The notes below the pieces were generated by a model. The model saw nothing but the letters and a program-made list of their open reading frames with translations, had not been told where the DNA came from and ran no database searches. Positions 36,472 through 45,689 of a stretch of DNA of 64,000 nt are shown here, one piece after another (the first letter of the stretch is position 1; every line of letters starts with the position of its first letter). Origin of the DNA: Ancylobacter moscoviensis (GTDB lineage Bacteria; Pseudomonadota; Alphaproteobacteria; Rhizobiales; Xanthobacteraceae). Where the stretch lies: assembly GCF_007559435.1 (NCBI RefSeq), contig NZ_VMBP01000001.1, forward strand, positions 310,001 through 374,000. The letters run 5' to 3'. The translations under genes and the position numbers were made by a program.

Positions 36472-37472
36472 GGGTGTGTCTCCCCGATCTTTCGGCCGAA
36501 GCCGAGGAAGGTCATGAGGAAGGCCGCCTCCCGCCGCAGGCGCTCGTCGAACAGGACGACACCCGCGAGCAGGATCAGGCTCACCACGCCGTCGCTGTAG
36601 TAGTAGGGCACGCCGAGCAGCGAGAAGCCGTCGAGCAGGATGGTGATCAGCGCGGTGCCGGCCAGAGTGGCCGGGATGGAGGCGCCGCCGAGCAGCGCCG
36701 CGCCGAGGAAGACGGCGGCATAGGCCGGCATGAGGAAATTGGCGCCCTCATTGGTGTCGGCGGTTCCCGATTCCGCCAGGATCAGCACCACGGCCAGCAC
36801 GGCGGTCGCCGCGCAGACCGCGAAGGCACCCATCGTGTAGAGCCGGACGGGGATGCCCGACAGATGCGCCGAGACCGGGTTCTCGCCGGCGGCGCGGAAC
36901 GAGGCGCCGAACCGCGAATGGTGCAGCACCAGATAGGCGACGCCGTAGATGGCGATGAGGAAGTAGAACGAGGCGTTCAGGCCGAGGAAGCGGATATCGT
37001 TGAGGTCGATCAGCCCCGAGGTCATGAAGTTCTGGAAGATCGTCCGCCCGCCCGTATAGAGGAAGGCCATGCCGCCGACGATCGAGCCGGTCGCGATGGT
37101 GGTGACGATGTCCGGCAGCCGGCCATAGGCGACCGCGAAGCCGTTCACGAGGCCGACCGCGATCCCGACCCCCAGCCCCGCCGCGATGGCGGCGCCGAGC
37201 GAATATCCCCCGGCGATCAGGAAGCCGATGGTCATCGCCGCGAAGGAGGCGATGCCGGGGAAGGACAGGTCGTATTTGCGCACCACCACCACGAAGGTGA
37301 GGCCAAGCGCGGCGAGCCCGTTGGCCGCCATGTGCCGGGTCACGGCGGTGAGGTTGCGCATGGAGAGGTAGCGCGGCTCGATCAGCGCGAAGATGGCGAC
37401 CACCGCCGCCACGAGGGCGAGGAAGGCCAGCACGCGGTAGAAGCCGGAGGGAAGGCGCGAGGTCGCCGTCAT
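36468..37472 (-). CDS. Sugar ABC transporter permease (RbsC-like), second of two
   Basis: This 334-residue permease has the same fold as its neighbour: a hydrophobic N-terminal helix, VRKYDLSFPGIASFAAMT near residue 65, the coupling block FRAAGENPVSAHLSGIPV and the late stretch FLMPAYAAVFLGAALLGG. It overlaps rbsA by one base (TGATG) and the next permease by four. Ribose-type importers with two distinct permeases are common in rhizobial sugar-alcohol systems, in contrast to the homodimer of E. coli RbsC. Confidence 0.9.
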   Translation of the reverse strand: MTATSRLPSGFYRVLAFLALVAAVVAIFALIEPRYLSMRNLTAVTRHMAANGLAALGLTFVVVVRKYDLSFPGIASFAAMTIGFLIAGGYSLGAAIAAGLGVGIAVGLVNGFAVAYGRLPDIVTTIATGSIVGGMAFLYTGGRTIFQNFMTSGLIDLNDIRFLGLNASFYFLIAIYGVAYLVLHHSRFGASFRAAGENPVSAHLSGIPVRLYTMGAFAVCAATAVLAVVLILAESGTADTNEGANFLMPAYAAVFLGAALLGGASIPATLAGTALITILLDGFSLLGVPYYYSDGVVSLILLAGVVLFDERLRREAAFLMTFLGFGRKIGETHP

Positions 37473-38986
37473 CAGTGCAGGCTCCCCATGATCCCGGCGG
37501 CGAGGAGCCGGCCGCGGGTGATGTCGCCGGAGGGCTGGCCGATCTGCCGGCCCTTGTAGAGCGCGAAGGTGCGGTCGGAGAGACCGTGCACCTCGTCGCA
37601 GTCGCTGGACATGACGATGACCGCCGCGCTCTCGGCGAGGTCGCGCATCAGCCCGTAGAGGCGCGAGCGGGCGCCGATGTCGACGCCGACCGTCGGCTCG
37701 ACGAAGATGTAGAGGTCGGCCCCGGCGAAGAGCCCCTTGGCGACCACGATCTTCTGCTGGTTGCCGCCGCTGAAATCGCTCACCGCGCGGTCAAGCAAGG
37801 GCGGGTGCAGCGTCACCTTCTCCGCCAGCGCCGCGCTGGCGCGGCGGTTCCGCCCACGGCGCAGCAGGCCGGCGAGGCCGGACGCCTTGCCCAGATTGGC
37901 GAGCGTCATGTTGAAGACCGAAGCCTGGCTGAGCGTCAGCCCCTCGGTGCGCCGGTCGCCCGGCACCAGGAAGATGCCGTTCGCCAGCGCCTCGCGCGGC
38001 GTGCGCGGGGCGATCTCCCGCCCGCCCAACCGCATCTTGCCTTCCGCCGGCCCCATGGCGCCGAACAGCACCTTGGACAGTTCGTCGAGCCCGGAGCCGA
38101 CGAGCCCGAAGACGCCGACGATCTCGCCGCGCCGCACGTCGAAGCGGATGTTGTCGAGCACGCCCGGCAGCCGCAGCCCCTCGACGGAGAACACCACCTC
38201 GCCGGCGCCGGCATCCTCGCGCCGGGGCGGATAGACGTGATCGAGCGTCTCGCCGAGCATCAGCTCGGCCAGGGTGACGCCCTCGGCGCGGGCCGCCTCG
38301 ACGCTCATGGTGGTGATGCGCCGGCCGCCGCGGAAGACGGTGAGGCGGTCGACGATCTCCATCACCTCCTCCAGGCGATGGGTGATGTAGATGATCGAGA
38401 TGCCGAAGGCGCGCAGATGCGCCATCAGGCGGAACAGCACGCCCTTTTCCACCTCGGTCAGCGTCGAGGTCGGCTCGTCGAGGATGAGGACGCGGATGTT
38501 CTCGCGCGACAGCGCCTGCAGGATGGCGACGATCTCCCGCTCCACCACCGACAGGCTGGAGACCCGGCGCGAAAGGTCGATCTCCACCGGGAAGCGGGCG
38601 AGCAGCGCGTCGGCGCGCCGGCGCATGGAGGCGCGGTCGATGCGGCTCCAGAAGCCGCGCCGCCCGCCTTCCATGCCGAGGAAAATGTTCTCGTAGCCGG
38701 TGAGGTCGCCCACCAGCTCGGGATGCTGCTGGACGGCGGCGACCCCGTGGGCGATGGCGTCGCGCGGCGAGCGGAACTCCACGCTGCGGCCGTCGATCTC
38801 GATCGTGCCTTCGTCCTTGGTGTAGACGCCCGACAGGATCTTGATGAAGGTCGACTTGCCGGCGCCGTTGACGCCGAGCAGCGCGTGGATCTCCCCCTGC
38901 TCCAGGGTGAAATCCACCTCGCCGAGCGCCTGCACGGGGCCGAAGCGCTTGGCGAGCCGCGATATGGTCAGGACGGGTTGGGCCAC
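37472..38986 (-). CDS. Sugar ABC transporter ATP-binding protein (RbsA-like, duplicated ATPase)
   Basis: This 504-residue protein has two ATPase halves. The first has intact GVNGAGKST, a divergent signature LSVVERE, and LILDEPTSTLT with a following THRL switch. The second has lost the Walker A lysine (GLVGSGLDEL) but keeps the signature FSGGNQQK; its Walker B is FVEPT rather than the usual LDEPT. Loss of the second site is normal for the family. I prefer the GTG at 38986 because a GAGGAGG RBS lies six bases before it; an ATG nine codons upstream (39013) has no such site. It powers the two RbsC-like permeases encoded directly behind it. Confidence 0.9.
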   Translation of the reverse strand: MAQPVLTISRLAKRFGPVQALGEVDFTLEQGEIHALLGVNGAGKSTFIKILSGVYTKDEGTIEIDGRSVEFRSPRDAIAHGVAAVQQHPELVGDLTGYENIFLGMEGGRRGFWSRIDRASMRRRADALLARFPVEIDLSRRVSSLSVVEREIVAILQALSRENIRVLILDEPTSTLTEVEKGVLFRLMAHLRAFGISIIYITHRLEEVMEIVDRLTVFRGGRRITTMSVEAARAEGVTLAELMLGETLDHVYPPRREDAGAGEVVFSVEGLRLPGVLDNIRFDVRRGEIVGVFGLVGSGLDELSKVLFGAMGPAEGKMRLGGREIAPRTPREALANGIFLVPGDRRTEGLTLSQASVFNMTLANLGKASGLAGLLRRGRNRRASAALAEKVTLHPPLLDRAVSDFSGGNQQKIVVAKGLFAGADLYIFVEPTVGVDIGARSRLYGLMRDLAESAAVIVMSSDCDEVHGLSDRTFALYKGRQIGQPSGDITRGRLLAAGIMGSLH

Positions 38987-39063
38987 GACAGGCCTCCTCA
39001 CGGATATCGGCATCGGTGCCGGCGGAAGCCGGGGGCGTGGCCCGCCCCCGGCACGGCGGACGG

Positions 39064-40101
39064 TCAGACGGCGCGTACCCAGCCCATCTGCTCGGCGCGG
39101 CCCGGCACGTCGTAATCGTCCGGCAGCCCTTCCTTGAGCATGTCCTGGGTGACGGCGTAGGCGGGGGTGATGACCGTGCGCGGCGTCTTGCGGCCGGCGA
39201 GATGCTCATGGGCGTAGAGCACGTCGAGATAGGCCATCTCGTAGAAGGACTGCGCCATGGACAGCTTCAGCTGCGAGCCGGCGGCGATGTAGTTGAAGGC
39301 CTGCGAGCCGCCGTCGATGCCGGTGATGATGAGGTTCGGGCGGTCGGCCGCGCGGGCGGCGAGGGTGCCTTCCACCGCCGCCCCGTCCCAGGCGCACCAC
39401 ACCGCCGCCAGGTCGTCATGCGCGGTGAGGATGTTGTCGACCGCCTGCCGGGGCGTGACGTTGCCGGCGAGCGCGAAGGCCCAGCTCGTCACCACCTTGA
39501 TGTCGGGATAGCGGCGGAGCGCCCATTCCATGCCGAGCGTGCGCTGGTCCCAGCTCTCGTTCTGCGGCAGCAGCACGCGGGCGATCGGGCCCTTGCCGTT
39601 CAGCTTCCGGGCGATGAAATCGCCGGTGTAGAAGCCCATGCCGAAATTGTTCGACATCGCCGTGGTGTTGACGGCGACGCCGGGGATCATGCTGTCGGCG
39701 GCGAAAACCGGGATGCCGGCGCTGATCGCGCGCTGCACCGCCGGGGCGATGGCCACCGCGTCGGCCGGGGTGACGAACAGGGCGTGCGGCTTGGTGGCGA
39801 TGAGCGAGTCGATCTGGTCGGACTGCTTCTTGGCGTCGAAGCCGGCATCGGTGGTGGTGAGCGTACCGCCCAGCTCCTTCACCGCCGCGGTGAAGCCGTC
39901 CTGCAGATGGCGGCCGGAATCGTAGGTCGTCCAGCCCAACGCCGCGGCGAACTTGTAGTCGGCGGCGAGGGTCGGGCGGATGTTGAGATACTGCGCCGCC
40001 ATCAGCGTCGTGCCGGCGGTCAGCAGCATGCGGCGCGACAGCTTGAAGCCGCCCTCGCCCGCTCCGGCGGGCGCCGCGTCGTTCGATGCGAAATCCGTCA
40101 T
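39064..40101 (-). CDS. Sugar ABC transporter substrate-binding protein (ribose type)
   Basis: This 345-residue periplasmic protein belongs to the peripla_BP_4 (ribose/erythritol) family. The N-terminus has a Tat-like signal: LSRRMLLTAG near residues 21-30, a hydrophobic run and a cleavage site near LAADY. The mature part contains DSLIATKPHALFVTPADA and FAADSMIPGVAVNT, typical ligand-binding segments. A Tat leader on such a protein is somewhat unusual, since most use Sec. It lies about 78 bases upstream of rbsA on the same strand. Ligand is probably a polyol or aldose; the neighbouring kinases and GlpD-like enzyme favour a polyol. Confidence 0.9.
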   Translation of the reverse strand: MTDFASNDAAPAGAGEGGFKLSRRMLLTAGTTLMAAQYLNIRPTLAADYKFAAALGWTTYDSGRHLQDGFTAAVKELGGTLTTTDAGFDAKKQSDQIDSLIATKPHALFVTPADAVAIAPAVQRAISAGIPVFAADSMIPGVAVNTTAMSNNFGMGFYTGDFIARKLNGKGPIARVLLPQNESWDQRTLGMEWALRRYPDIKVVTSWAFALAGNVTPRQAVDNILTAHDDLAAVWCAWDGAAVEGTLAARAADRPNLIITGIDGGSQAFNYIAAGSQLKLSMAQSFYEMAYLDVLYAHEHLAGRKTPRTVITPAYAVTQDMLKEGLPDDYDVPGRAEQMGWVRAV

Positions 40102-40224
40102 TGGGTCGTTCTCCCTGGTCGAAGATGTCCTGGTCCACCGTCGGGGGCGGAGCGGCTCTTTCGTTTTCGAGTGGCTCCCGACCGAAGCGCCGGGAGGCTG
40201 GCGTTGGTTCAGACGTGGTCGGCG

Positions 40225-41703
40225 TCAGGCGTGGCCATGCAGCGCCATCGAGGCGTTACGGACGGGAGCGTAGAGACCCCGCCACTGCGCGAAGGCGTCG
40301 CGGTAGCTCCCGGCGAGCGCCGGATCGGGCTCGATCGTGCGGGCGATCTTCGGCCGCCGCAGCACGTCGCGCGGCGGCGCGTTGGTCGCCGCGATCATGC
40401 CGAGGCGGGCGGCGCCGAAGGCCGCCCCGAGCTCGCTCGCCTCGGGAATGTCGATGACGCAGTCGAGCGCGTTGGCAACCATCGACATCCAGAGCGGCGA
40501 GCGCGACCCGCCGCCGATGCCGAGCAGCCGCTCGAAGCGCGCGCCATTGTCGTGGAAGCCGTGGGCGGCGTCGGTGAGGGCGAAGGCGACGCCCTGCAGC
40601 ACCGCATGGGTGAGCGCCCGCGCATCCGTGCCGTGATCGAGGCCGACGAAGGCGCCGCGTATCTCGGCATCGTCCTGCGGGCTCCAGCAGCCGTCGAGGA
40701 AGGGCAGGAACAGCAGGGAGCCGGCGGGCCGGGGCGTGTCGCCGAGATCGCGGACGAGTTCGGCCGCCGGTCGCCCGAGCAGTCCGGCGAGCCAGTTGAG
40801 GCAGGAGGTCGCCGAAAGGATCACCGACATCTGGTGCCAGATGCCCGGCACCGCGTGGCAGAGCGTCTCGATCGCGTGGTCGCGGCTCGGCCGCGCCTCG
40901 TTGGTGGCGACGAACAGCACGCCGGAGGTGCCGAGCGACACCGTGCCGGCACCGGGTTCGATGATGCCGCTGCCGCAGGCGCCGCAGGCATTGTCGCCGC
41001 CGCCGCCCGCCACCGCCGGCCGGTTCACCATGCCCCAGCGGTCGGCGAGGCCGGGGGTGAGCAGGCCGCTCGGCTCGGTGCCTTCGACGAGGCGGGGCAT
41101 CTGCGAACGGTCGAGATCGGTCGCCGCCAGCAGCCGGTCGGACCAGGCCCGGCGGGTGACGTCCATCCAGAGCGTGCCGGAGGAATCCGCCATGTCGGAT
41201 ACCTTCTCGCCGGTCAGCTTCAGGCGGATGTAGTCCTTGGGCAGCAGGACGGTGCGGATGCGGGCGAAGTTCTCCGGCTCGTGCCGCTGCACCCAGATCA
41301 GCTTGGGCGCCGTCACGCCGGGCGTGGCGCGGCGGCCGGCGATGGCCCGCAGGTCCGGCTCGCGCTCCTCGAGCCGGCGGCATTCGGCGGTGGAGCGCGT
41401 GTCGTTCCAGAGGATGGCCGGCCGGATGGGCCGGTCCGCGTCGTCGAGCAGCGTCGCCCCGTACATCTGCCCGGAGAGGCCGATGCCGCGCACGGCGGCC
41501 ATCTCCCTGGGGTGACGATGGGCGAGGTGGTCGAGCGCCTCGCAGACCGCGTCCCACCAGATCTCGGGGTGCTGCTCGGACCAGCCGCGATGCGGCCGGT
41601 CGACCGACAGCGGCCGCGACGAGCCCTCCGCGAGGATGCGCTGGTCCTCATCCATCAGGATGGCCTTCACCCCGGACGTGCCGAGGTCGATTCCCAGATA
41701 CAT
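40225..41703 (-). CDS. xylB: Xylulokinase (FGGY family)
   Basis: This 492-residue kinase matches xylulokinase from end to end: YLGIDLGTSGVKAILMD at residues 2-18, GIGLSGQMYGATLLD with the substrate-loop histidine replaced by tyrosine (many XylB have QMHG), ILWNDTRS, and SLGTSGVLF in the hinge. It should phosphorylate D-xylulose or a close ketose such as L-erythrulose or D-ribulose. The gene ends 123 bases before the binding-protein gene on the same strand. The changed MYG residue is worth attention because that position contacts the sugar in XylB structures. Confidence 0.85.
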   Translation of the reverse strand: MYLGIDLGTSGVKAILMDEDQRILAEGSSRPLSVDRPHRGWSEQHPEIWWDAVCEALDHLAHRHPREMAAVRGIGLSGQMYGATLLDDADRPIRPAILWNDTRSTAECRRLEEREPDLRAIAGRRATPGVTAPKLIWVQRHEPENFARIRTVLLPKDYIRLKLTGEKVSDMADSSGTLWMDVTRRAWSDRLLAATDLDRSQMPRLVEGTEPSGLLTPGLADRWGMVNRPAVAGGGGDNACGACGSGIIEPGAGTVSLGTSGVLFVATNEARPSRDHAIETLCHAVPGIWHQMSVILSATSCLNWLAGLLGRPAAELVRDLGDTPRPAGSLLFLPFLDGCWSPQDDAEIRGAFVGLDHGTDARALTHAVLQGVAFALTDAAHGFHDNGARFERLLGIGGGSRSPLWMSMVANALDCVIDIPEASELGAAFGAARLGMIAATNAPPRDVLRRPKIARTIEPDPALAGSYRDAFAQWRGLYAPVRNASMALHGHA

Positions 41704-41732
41704 GTCGTCACCCGCTGTTACGGTGTGAGTGA

Positions 41733-41750
41733 CCTGGGGAAATCCCCAGG
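41733..41750. other. 18-bp inverted repeat in the gap between the glpD-like and xylB genes
   Basis: CCTGGGGA and TCCCCAGG are perfect arms around a two-base AA centre, so the stem forms with a four-base loop. It lies in the 220-bp gap after the glpD-like gene, 30 bases before xylB. Without a U-run it may attenuate or process the transcript; an operator for xylB is the other option. The rest of the gap has no coding frame I trust. Confidence 0.4.
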
Positions 41751-41923
41751 GGCGTCTTCTCCCGTGGCTCCGGCCTTTTTGGCCGTCCGCCGATGGGCGG
41801 CTTGTGCCGCCCTTCTTGTGTCGTCACGGCTGGCTGGGCCGCGTAGGCGTGGTGTCTGCGTCTTCCTTCTGCGTTCAGGCACGTTGTCTTGCAGGCCCGC
41901 TCTTGCGAAGCGTGTTCCTGCCG

Positions 41924-43468
41924 TCAGGCGACCTGCGAAAGGCCGCCCATGTACCGGTCCATGTCCCGGACCTGCTCGCGTGTAAGATGCAGGCCCAGCT
42001 TGCTGCGCCGCCAGAGAATGTCCTCGCTGGTCGTCGCCCATTCGTTGCGGCGCATGTGCTCGATCTCCGCCTCGGTCAGCCCGGCGCCGAAATGGCGGCC
42101 GAGATCGGACGGCTTCGATGCCTTGCCCAGGATCGCCGCCGCCTCGGTGCCGTAATAGCGGGCGAGGCGCTCCGCCTCGCGCGGCGCGAGGAACGGATAG
42201 TCCTCGCTCAGCTCGCGCCGGAGCGCGTCGAACCCCTGCATCGGGAAGTCGCCGCCGGGCAGCGCCGCGCGGCCGGTCCAGCCGCGCCGGGCGGTGATCT
42301 GCGCACGCTGCGGCGGCGCGTAGAGCGGGGCGATCCTGTCGAGGACGGCTTCGGCGAGGCGGCGGTAGGTGGTGATCTTGCCGCCAAAGATCGACAACAT
42401 TGGCGCTCCGCCGGCCGCATCGAGTTCGAGCACATAGTCGCGGGTCGCGGCCTGCGCCGCGCCGGCGCCGTCGTCGTAGAGCGGGCGCACGCCGGAATAG
42501 TGCCACACCACCTCGCGCTCCGACACCGGCCGGGCGAAATAGCCGCTCGCCGCCCGGCAGAGATAGGAGACCTCCTCCTCGCTCGCCCGCACCTGGGCGA
42601 GGTCGCCGGTGTAGTCCCGGTCGGTGGTACCGATGAGGGTGAAGTCCTGCTCATAGGGAATGGTGAAGACGATCCGCCCGTCGCCGTTCTGGAAAATGAA
42701 GCAGCGGTCGTGCTGGTAGAGCTTGCGCACCACGATGTGCGAACCCTGCACCATACGCGTCCGCCCCTTGGGTGAACGGCCGGCGAGGTGCCGCACCACG
42801 TCTCCCGCCCACGGCCCGGCGGCGTTGACCAGCACCGGCGCGCGAATCTCCCGCCGCACGCCGCCTTCGCCCTCGACGGTCAACGTCCACCCATGAGCAT
42901 CCGAGCGCACCGCCGTGCAGGCGCTGCGGGTGACGATCTGCGCGCCCTTGCGCTCGGCGTCGCGGGCGTTCAGCACCACCAGACGGTTGTCCTCCACCCA
43001 GCAGTCCGAATATTCGAAGCCCACGGACAGACCCGGCTTCAAACCCTCGCCGATCGGGCTGGAGGCGAAGTCCACCGTGCTCGTGCCCGGCAGCGCCTTG
43101 CGGCCGCCGAGATGGTCGTAGAGGAAGAGCCCCGCCCGCAGCATCCAGCGCGGGCGCATCTGCGGCACGTGCGGCAGCACGAAACGCAGCGGGCGGACGA
43201 TGTGCGGGGCGATGCCCCACAGAACCTCGCGCTCCTCCAATGCCTCGCGCACCAGCCGGAACTCGTAGTGCTCGAGATAGCGCAGTCCGCCATGCAGCAG
43301 CTTGGTGGAGGCGGAGGAGGTGGCGCCGCCGAGATCGCCACGCTCGCACAGGAACACCTTCAGCCCGCGCCCCGCCGCGTCGCGCGCGATGCCGCAGCCA
43401 TTGATGCCGCCGCCGATGATGGCGAGGTCGTAGACGTCCGTCCTGCCGGTGAGCGCCGCCTCAGCCAT
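41924..43468 (-). CDS. FAD-dependent glycerol-3-phosphate dehydrogenase family protein (GlpD/EryB-like)
   Basis: This 514-residue flavoprotein has the Rossmann FAD motif DLAIIGGGINGCGIARDAAGR near residues 12-32, SSASTKLLHGGLRYLEHYEF, and a C-terminal DAO_C helical domain with LSEDYPFLAPREAERLARYYG. These are GlpD features; the same family includes EryB, which oxidises L-erythritol 4-phosphate. The ATG at 43468 is supported by the eight-base overlap with the HAD gene; the open frame continues into that gene without meaning. It would feed electrons to the quinone pool at the inner membrane. In this operon, with polyol-type transport and kinases, an EryB-like role on a polyol phosphate is as likely as glycerol 3-phosphate. 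Confidence 0.88.
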   Translation of the reverse strand: MAEAALTGRTDVYDLAIIGGGINGCGIARDAAGRGLKVFLCERGDLGGATSSASTKLLHGGLRYLEHYEFRLVREALEEREVLWGIAPHIVRPLRFVLPHVPQMRPRWMLRAGLFLYDHLGGRKALPGTSTVDFASSPIGEGLKPGLSVGFEYSDCWVEDNRLVVLNARDAERKGAQIVTRSACTAVRSDAHGWTLTVEGEGGVRREIRAPVLVNAAGPWAGDVVRHLAGRSPKGRTRMVQGSHIVVRKLYQHDRCFIFQNGDGRIVFTIPYEQDFTLIGTTDRDYTGDLAQVRASEEEVSYLCRAASGYFARPVSEREVVWHYSGVRPLYDDGAGAAQAATRDYVLELDAAGGAPMLSIFGGKITTYRRLAEAVLDRIAPLYAPPQRAQITARRGWTGRAALPGGDFPMQGFDALRRELSEDYPFLAPREAERLARYYGTEAAAILGKASKPSDLGRHFGAGLTEAEIEHMRRNEWATTSEDILWRRSKLGLHLTREQVRDMDRYMGGLSQVA

Positions 43469-44306
43469 GGCCGTGCACTCCGGGAGCGCGGGTACCCTGC
43501 GCGCCGTCGCGGGCCGCGAGAACCAGATCGGCGACCTCGACGAAGCCCTCGCCGCCGCGTCCGCGGGCGACGAAGCTCGGCAAATGGGGCACCGCGTCCT
43601 TGAAGTCGAGCACGTTGGCAACGCCGAAGGAGAGCGGGAAGAAGTCGAACATCGGCCCGTCATTCGGGCTGTCGCCGACGAAAACGATGCGCTCGCGGTC
43701 GTCGTCGAGGTCAAGGCCGAGGATGTCGTGGGCGAAGATCCGGCTCATCGCCAGCTTGTCGTAGTCGCCGAACCAGCCATTGACGTGGATCGAGGACAGC
43801 TTGGCGATGGCGCCCGCCGAGGTGAACAGGTCCAGGACCCGGTCGACCGCCTCCTTCGGGAGCGGGGGAACGTCCTCGCAGACGTCGATGGCGAGGTCGG
43901 CCTCGCGGTAGAGCTGGTCCGAGGCGATGCCGGTGCCCGGCACCTCGCGCAGGATGATCTCCCGCAATTCGGAAAGCCGGGCGCGGTTGCGTCGGCGTTC
44001 CTCGTCGGTGGCGAAGAAGCGCTGGACCATGCGCCTCTCTTCCCGGCGATAGGAGAAATAGAAGGCGCCGTTCTCGCCGACGACGCCGGCCACCGGCCAG
44101 AACCGGGCGATCATGTCGCACCAGCCGGCGGGGCGGCCGGTGATCGGCACCACCGCGAGGCCGGCGGCGTCGAGCCGCTCCAGCGCCTCATAGGCGGCGG
44201 CCGGCAGGCGGCCCTCGCAGGTCAGCGTGTCGTCGATGTCGGTGAACACCGCGGCGATGCCGGACAGGGACGAGGCATCGAGGGTGGCGAGCGGGCGCAG
44301 GCTCAT
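43461..44306 (-). CDS. HAD-superfamily (Cof/SPP-like, subclass IIB) sugar phosphatase
   Basis: This 281-residue enzyme has HAD motif I FTDIDDTLT (nucleophile D23, acid D25), motif II in VVPITGRPAGW, a C2B cap, and motif IV GDSPNDGPMF. It resembles mannosyl-3-phosphoglycerate and sucrose-phosphate phosphatases of the IIB group. Its ATG overlaps the stop of the dehydrogenase gene upstream (ATGA), which fixes the start, and its stop lies inside the start of the glpD-like gene. It probably removes phosphate from a polyol or sugar phosphate, either as a pathway step or to limit build-up of a toxic intermediate. Confidence 0.85.
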   Translation of the reverse strand: MSLRPLATLDASSLSGIAAVFTDIDDTLTCEGRLPAAAYEALERLDAAGLAVVPITGRPAGWCDMIARFWPVAGVVGENGAFYFSYRREERRMVQRFFATDEERRRNRARLSELREIILREVPGTGIASDQLYREADLAIDVCEDVPPLPKEAVDRVLDLFTSAGAIAKLSSIHVNGWFGDYDKLAMSRIFAHDILGLDLDDDRERIVFVGDSPNDGPMFDFFPLSFGVANVLDFKDAVPHLPSFVARGRGGEGFVEVADLVLAARDGAQGTRAPGVHGHG

Positions 44307-45646
44307 CGTCCCTCCTCCGCGATGAAGTCCTCGAGGATGCCCATACCGGCCGCCAGATCGAGGAAGGAGTAGCGGTCGCGCATCTCCGGGCTGTAGCGCA
44401 GCGCGTCGCGGTAGAGGTCGAGGTCGATGCCGAGCTCGCCCGCCGTCGCCGCCCCGCCCGCCGCGTGCATGTGCCCGGCGAGCACGGCCGAGGGGACGGC
44501 CATGTCGAGAAGCCGCGCCCGCAGGTCCGGCCAGAGCAGAGCGAGGCGTGCGTTGAAAGCCTCGCACCCGGCCTCGTCGAGCGCCTTGGCGCGGCTGGCC
44601 GCGATACAGGCGTCGACCGCCGCCGCCGGATAGCGCCGGCGCAGGGCCTCCTCGTCGACGGGAACGGGACGGACGACCGGCGCCTGCTTCTGAGACAGGA
44701 TCCGCTCCTGCAGCCGCGCCATGGTGACGGAGGTCACGCCCACCTGCTGACCGTGCACCGTGCCGGGGTGGCGGTCGCCGGCGAAGCTGTCGATCCAGTG
44801 GGAAATCTGGTGCTCGCCCATGGAGCCGGGGTGGCTCATGCGGGCGACGGAGATGCCGAAGCCGGTGAGGGTGAGCACGCGGTGCAGGTAGCCCACCGCC
44901 TCGCGGTCGCCCTGCGCGAGAGCGGCGGAGCGGGCGAGAAGCGCGCTCTCGTCGGCATCCTGCAGCGCATAGGGCGCCTCGCAATAGGTGGTGCCGAACA
45001 TCCGGTTGGAGAAATACCAGTCCACCTGCGCGGTGGAGCGGCACAGGCTGTCGCCGAGCCCGGCGGCGATCAGATAGGCGGGCGCCGCGGCGTTCACCGC
45101 CAGATCGATGAAGACGCCGCGCGCCGCGTGGGCGTTCTGCGTGGTCTTCAGGCCGGAAGCCAGGGTGATCGAGGCCGTCGTCGAGGTGTAGCCGTTCATC
45201 GAGGGCGCGGTGCCGAACACGCAATAGGGCCGGCCATCCCGGGCGGTGGCGTATTTGCAGAGGTCATTGATGGTGCCTGAGCCCACCGCGACCAGCGCAT
45301 CGACGCCGCGCGTCTTCTCCTGCAGGGCGGCCACCTGCGCCTCGTCGGCGTGGGGGTGGTCGAGCACGACCGCGCGGGCCGAGGAGCCGAGCGTGGCGGC
45401 GACGGCGGCGCCTTGCGCGTCCCAGGTGTCGCGGTCGGCCACCACCGCATAGCTCGCCGCCGGCATGTTGGTGCGGACGAGATCGGCATGGGCGCCGTCG
45501 AGATCGTCGGCGATCACCACGCAGGCGAAGGGAACCTCGGCGGGACGGCCGGTATCGGGGCTGATCCAGCGGCCGGCGATCACGTCGTCGATCAGCTCGG
45601 TCCAGGGCGCGCGCGCGGTCTCGCGCACCATAACGGGGCGATTCAT
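44303..45646 (-). CDS. sn-Glycerol-1-phosphate dehydrogenase family protein (AraM/EgsA-like)
   Basis: This 447-residue protein belongs to the iron-type alcohol dehydrogenase/G1PDH family. The NAD site is in VGSGTINDLCKY at residues 121-132. Likely metal ligands are D199 in GLGDSLC, H279 or H283 in GEHQISHW and H298 in TVHGQQVG. A GGGAGGG RBS nine bases upstream supports the ATG at 45646; the frame is open 15 codons further. It is longer than Bacillus AraM (about 394 residues, from memory). It is the first gene of the polyol operon and directly follows the SorC control region. It may interconvert dihydroxyacetone phosphate and glycerol 1-phosphate, or act on a longer polyol phosphate. Confidence 0.83.
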   Translation of the reverse strand: MNRPVMVRETARAPWTELIDDVIAGRWISPDTGRPAEVPFACVVIADDLDGAHADLVRTNMPAASYAVVADRDTWDAQGAAVAATLGSSARAVVLDHPHADEAQVAALQEKTRGVDALVAVGSGTINDLCKYATARDGRPYCVFGTAPSMNGYTSTTASITLASGLKTTQNAHAARGVFIDLAVNAAAPAYLIAAGLGDSLCRSTAQVDWYFSNRMFGTTYCEAPYALQDADESALLARSAALAQGDREAVGYLHRVLTLTGFGISVARMSHPGSMGEHQISHWIDSFAGDRHPGTVHGQQVGVTSVTMARLQERILSQKQAPVVRPVPVDEEALRRRYPAAAVDACIAASRAKALDEAGCEAFNARLALLWPDLRARLLDMAVPSAVLAGHMHAAGGAATAGELGIDLDLYRDALRYSPEMRDRYSFLDLAAGMGILEDFIAEEGR

Positions 45647-45689
45647 GCCGGTGTTCCCTCCCAGGGAGCGTTCTTGTCTTGTTGTTGGC

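Noticed and set aside
39013-39013. ATG at 39013 as start of the RbsA-like gene
   Set aside because: No ribosome-binding site precedes it, while the GTG at 38986 has GAGGAGG six bases upstream. The longer form is not excluded.
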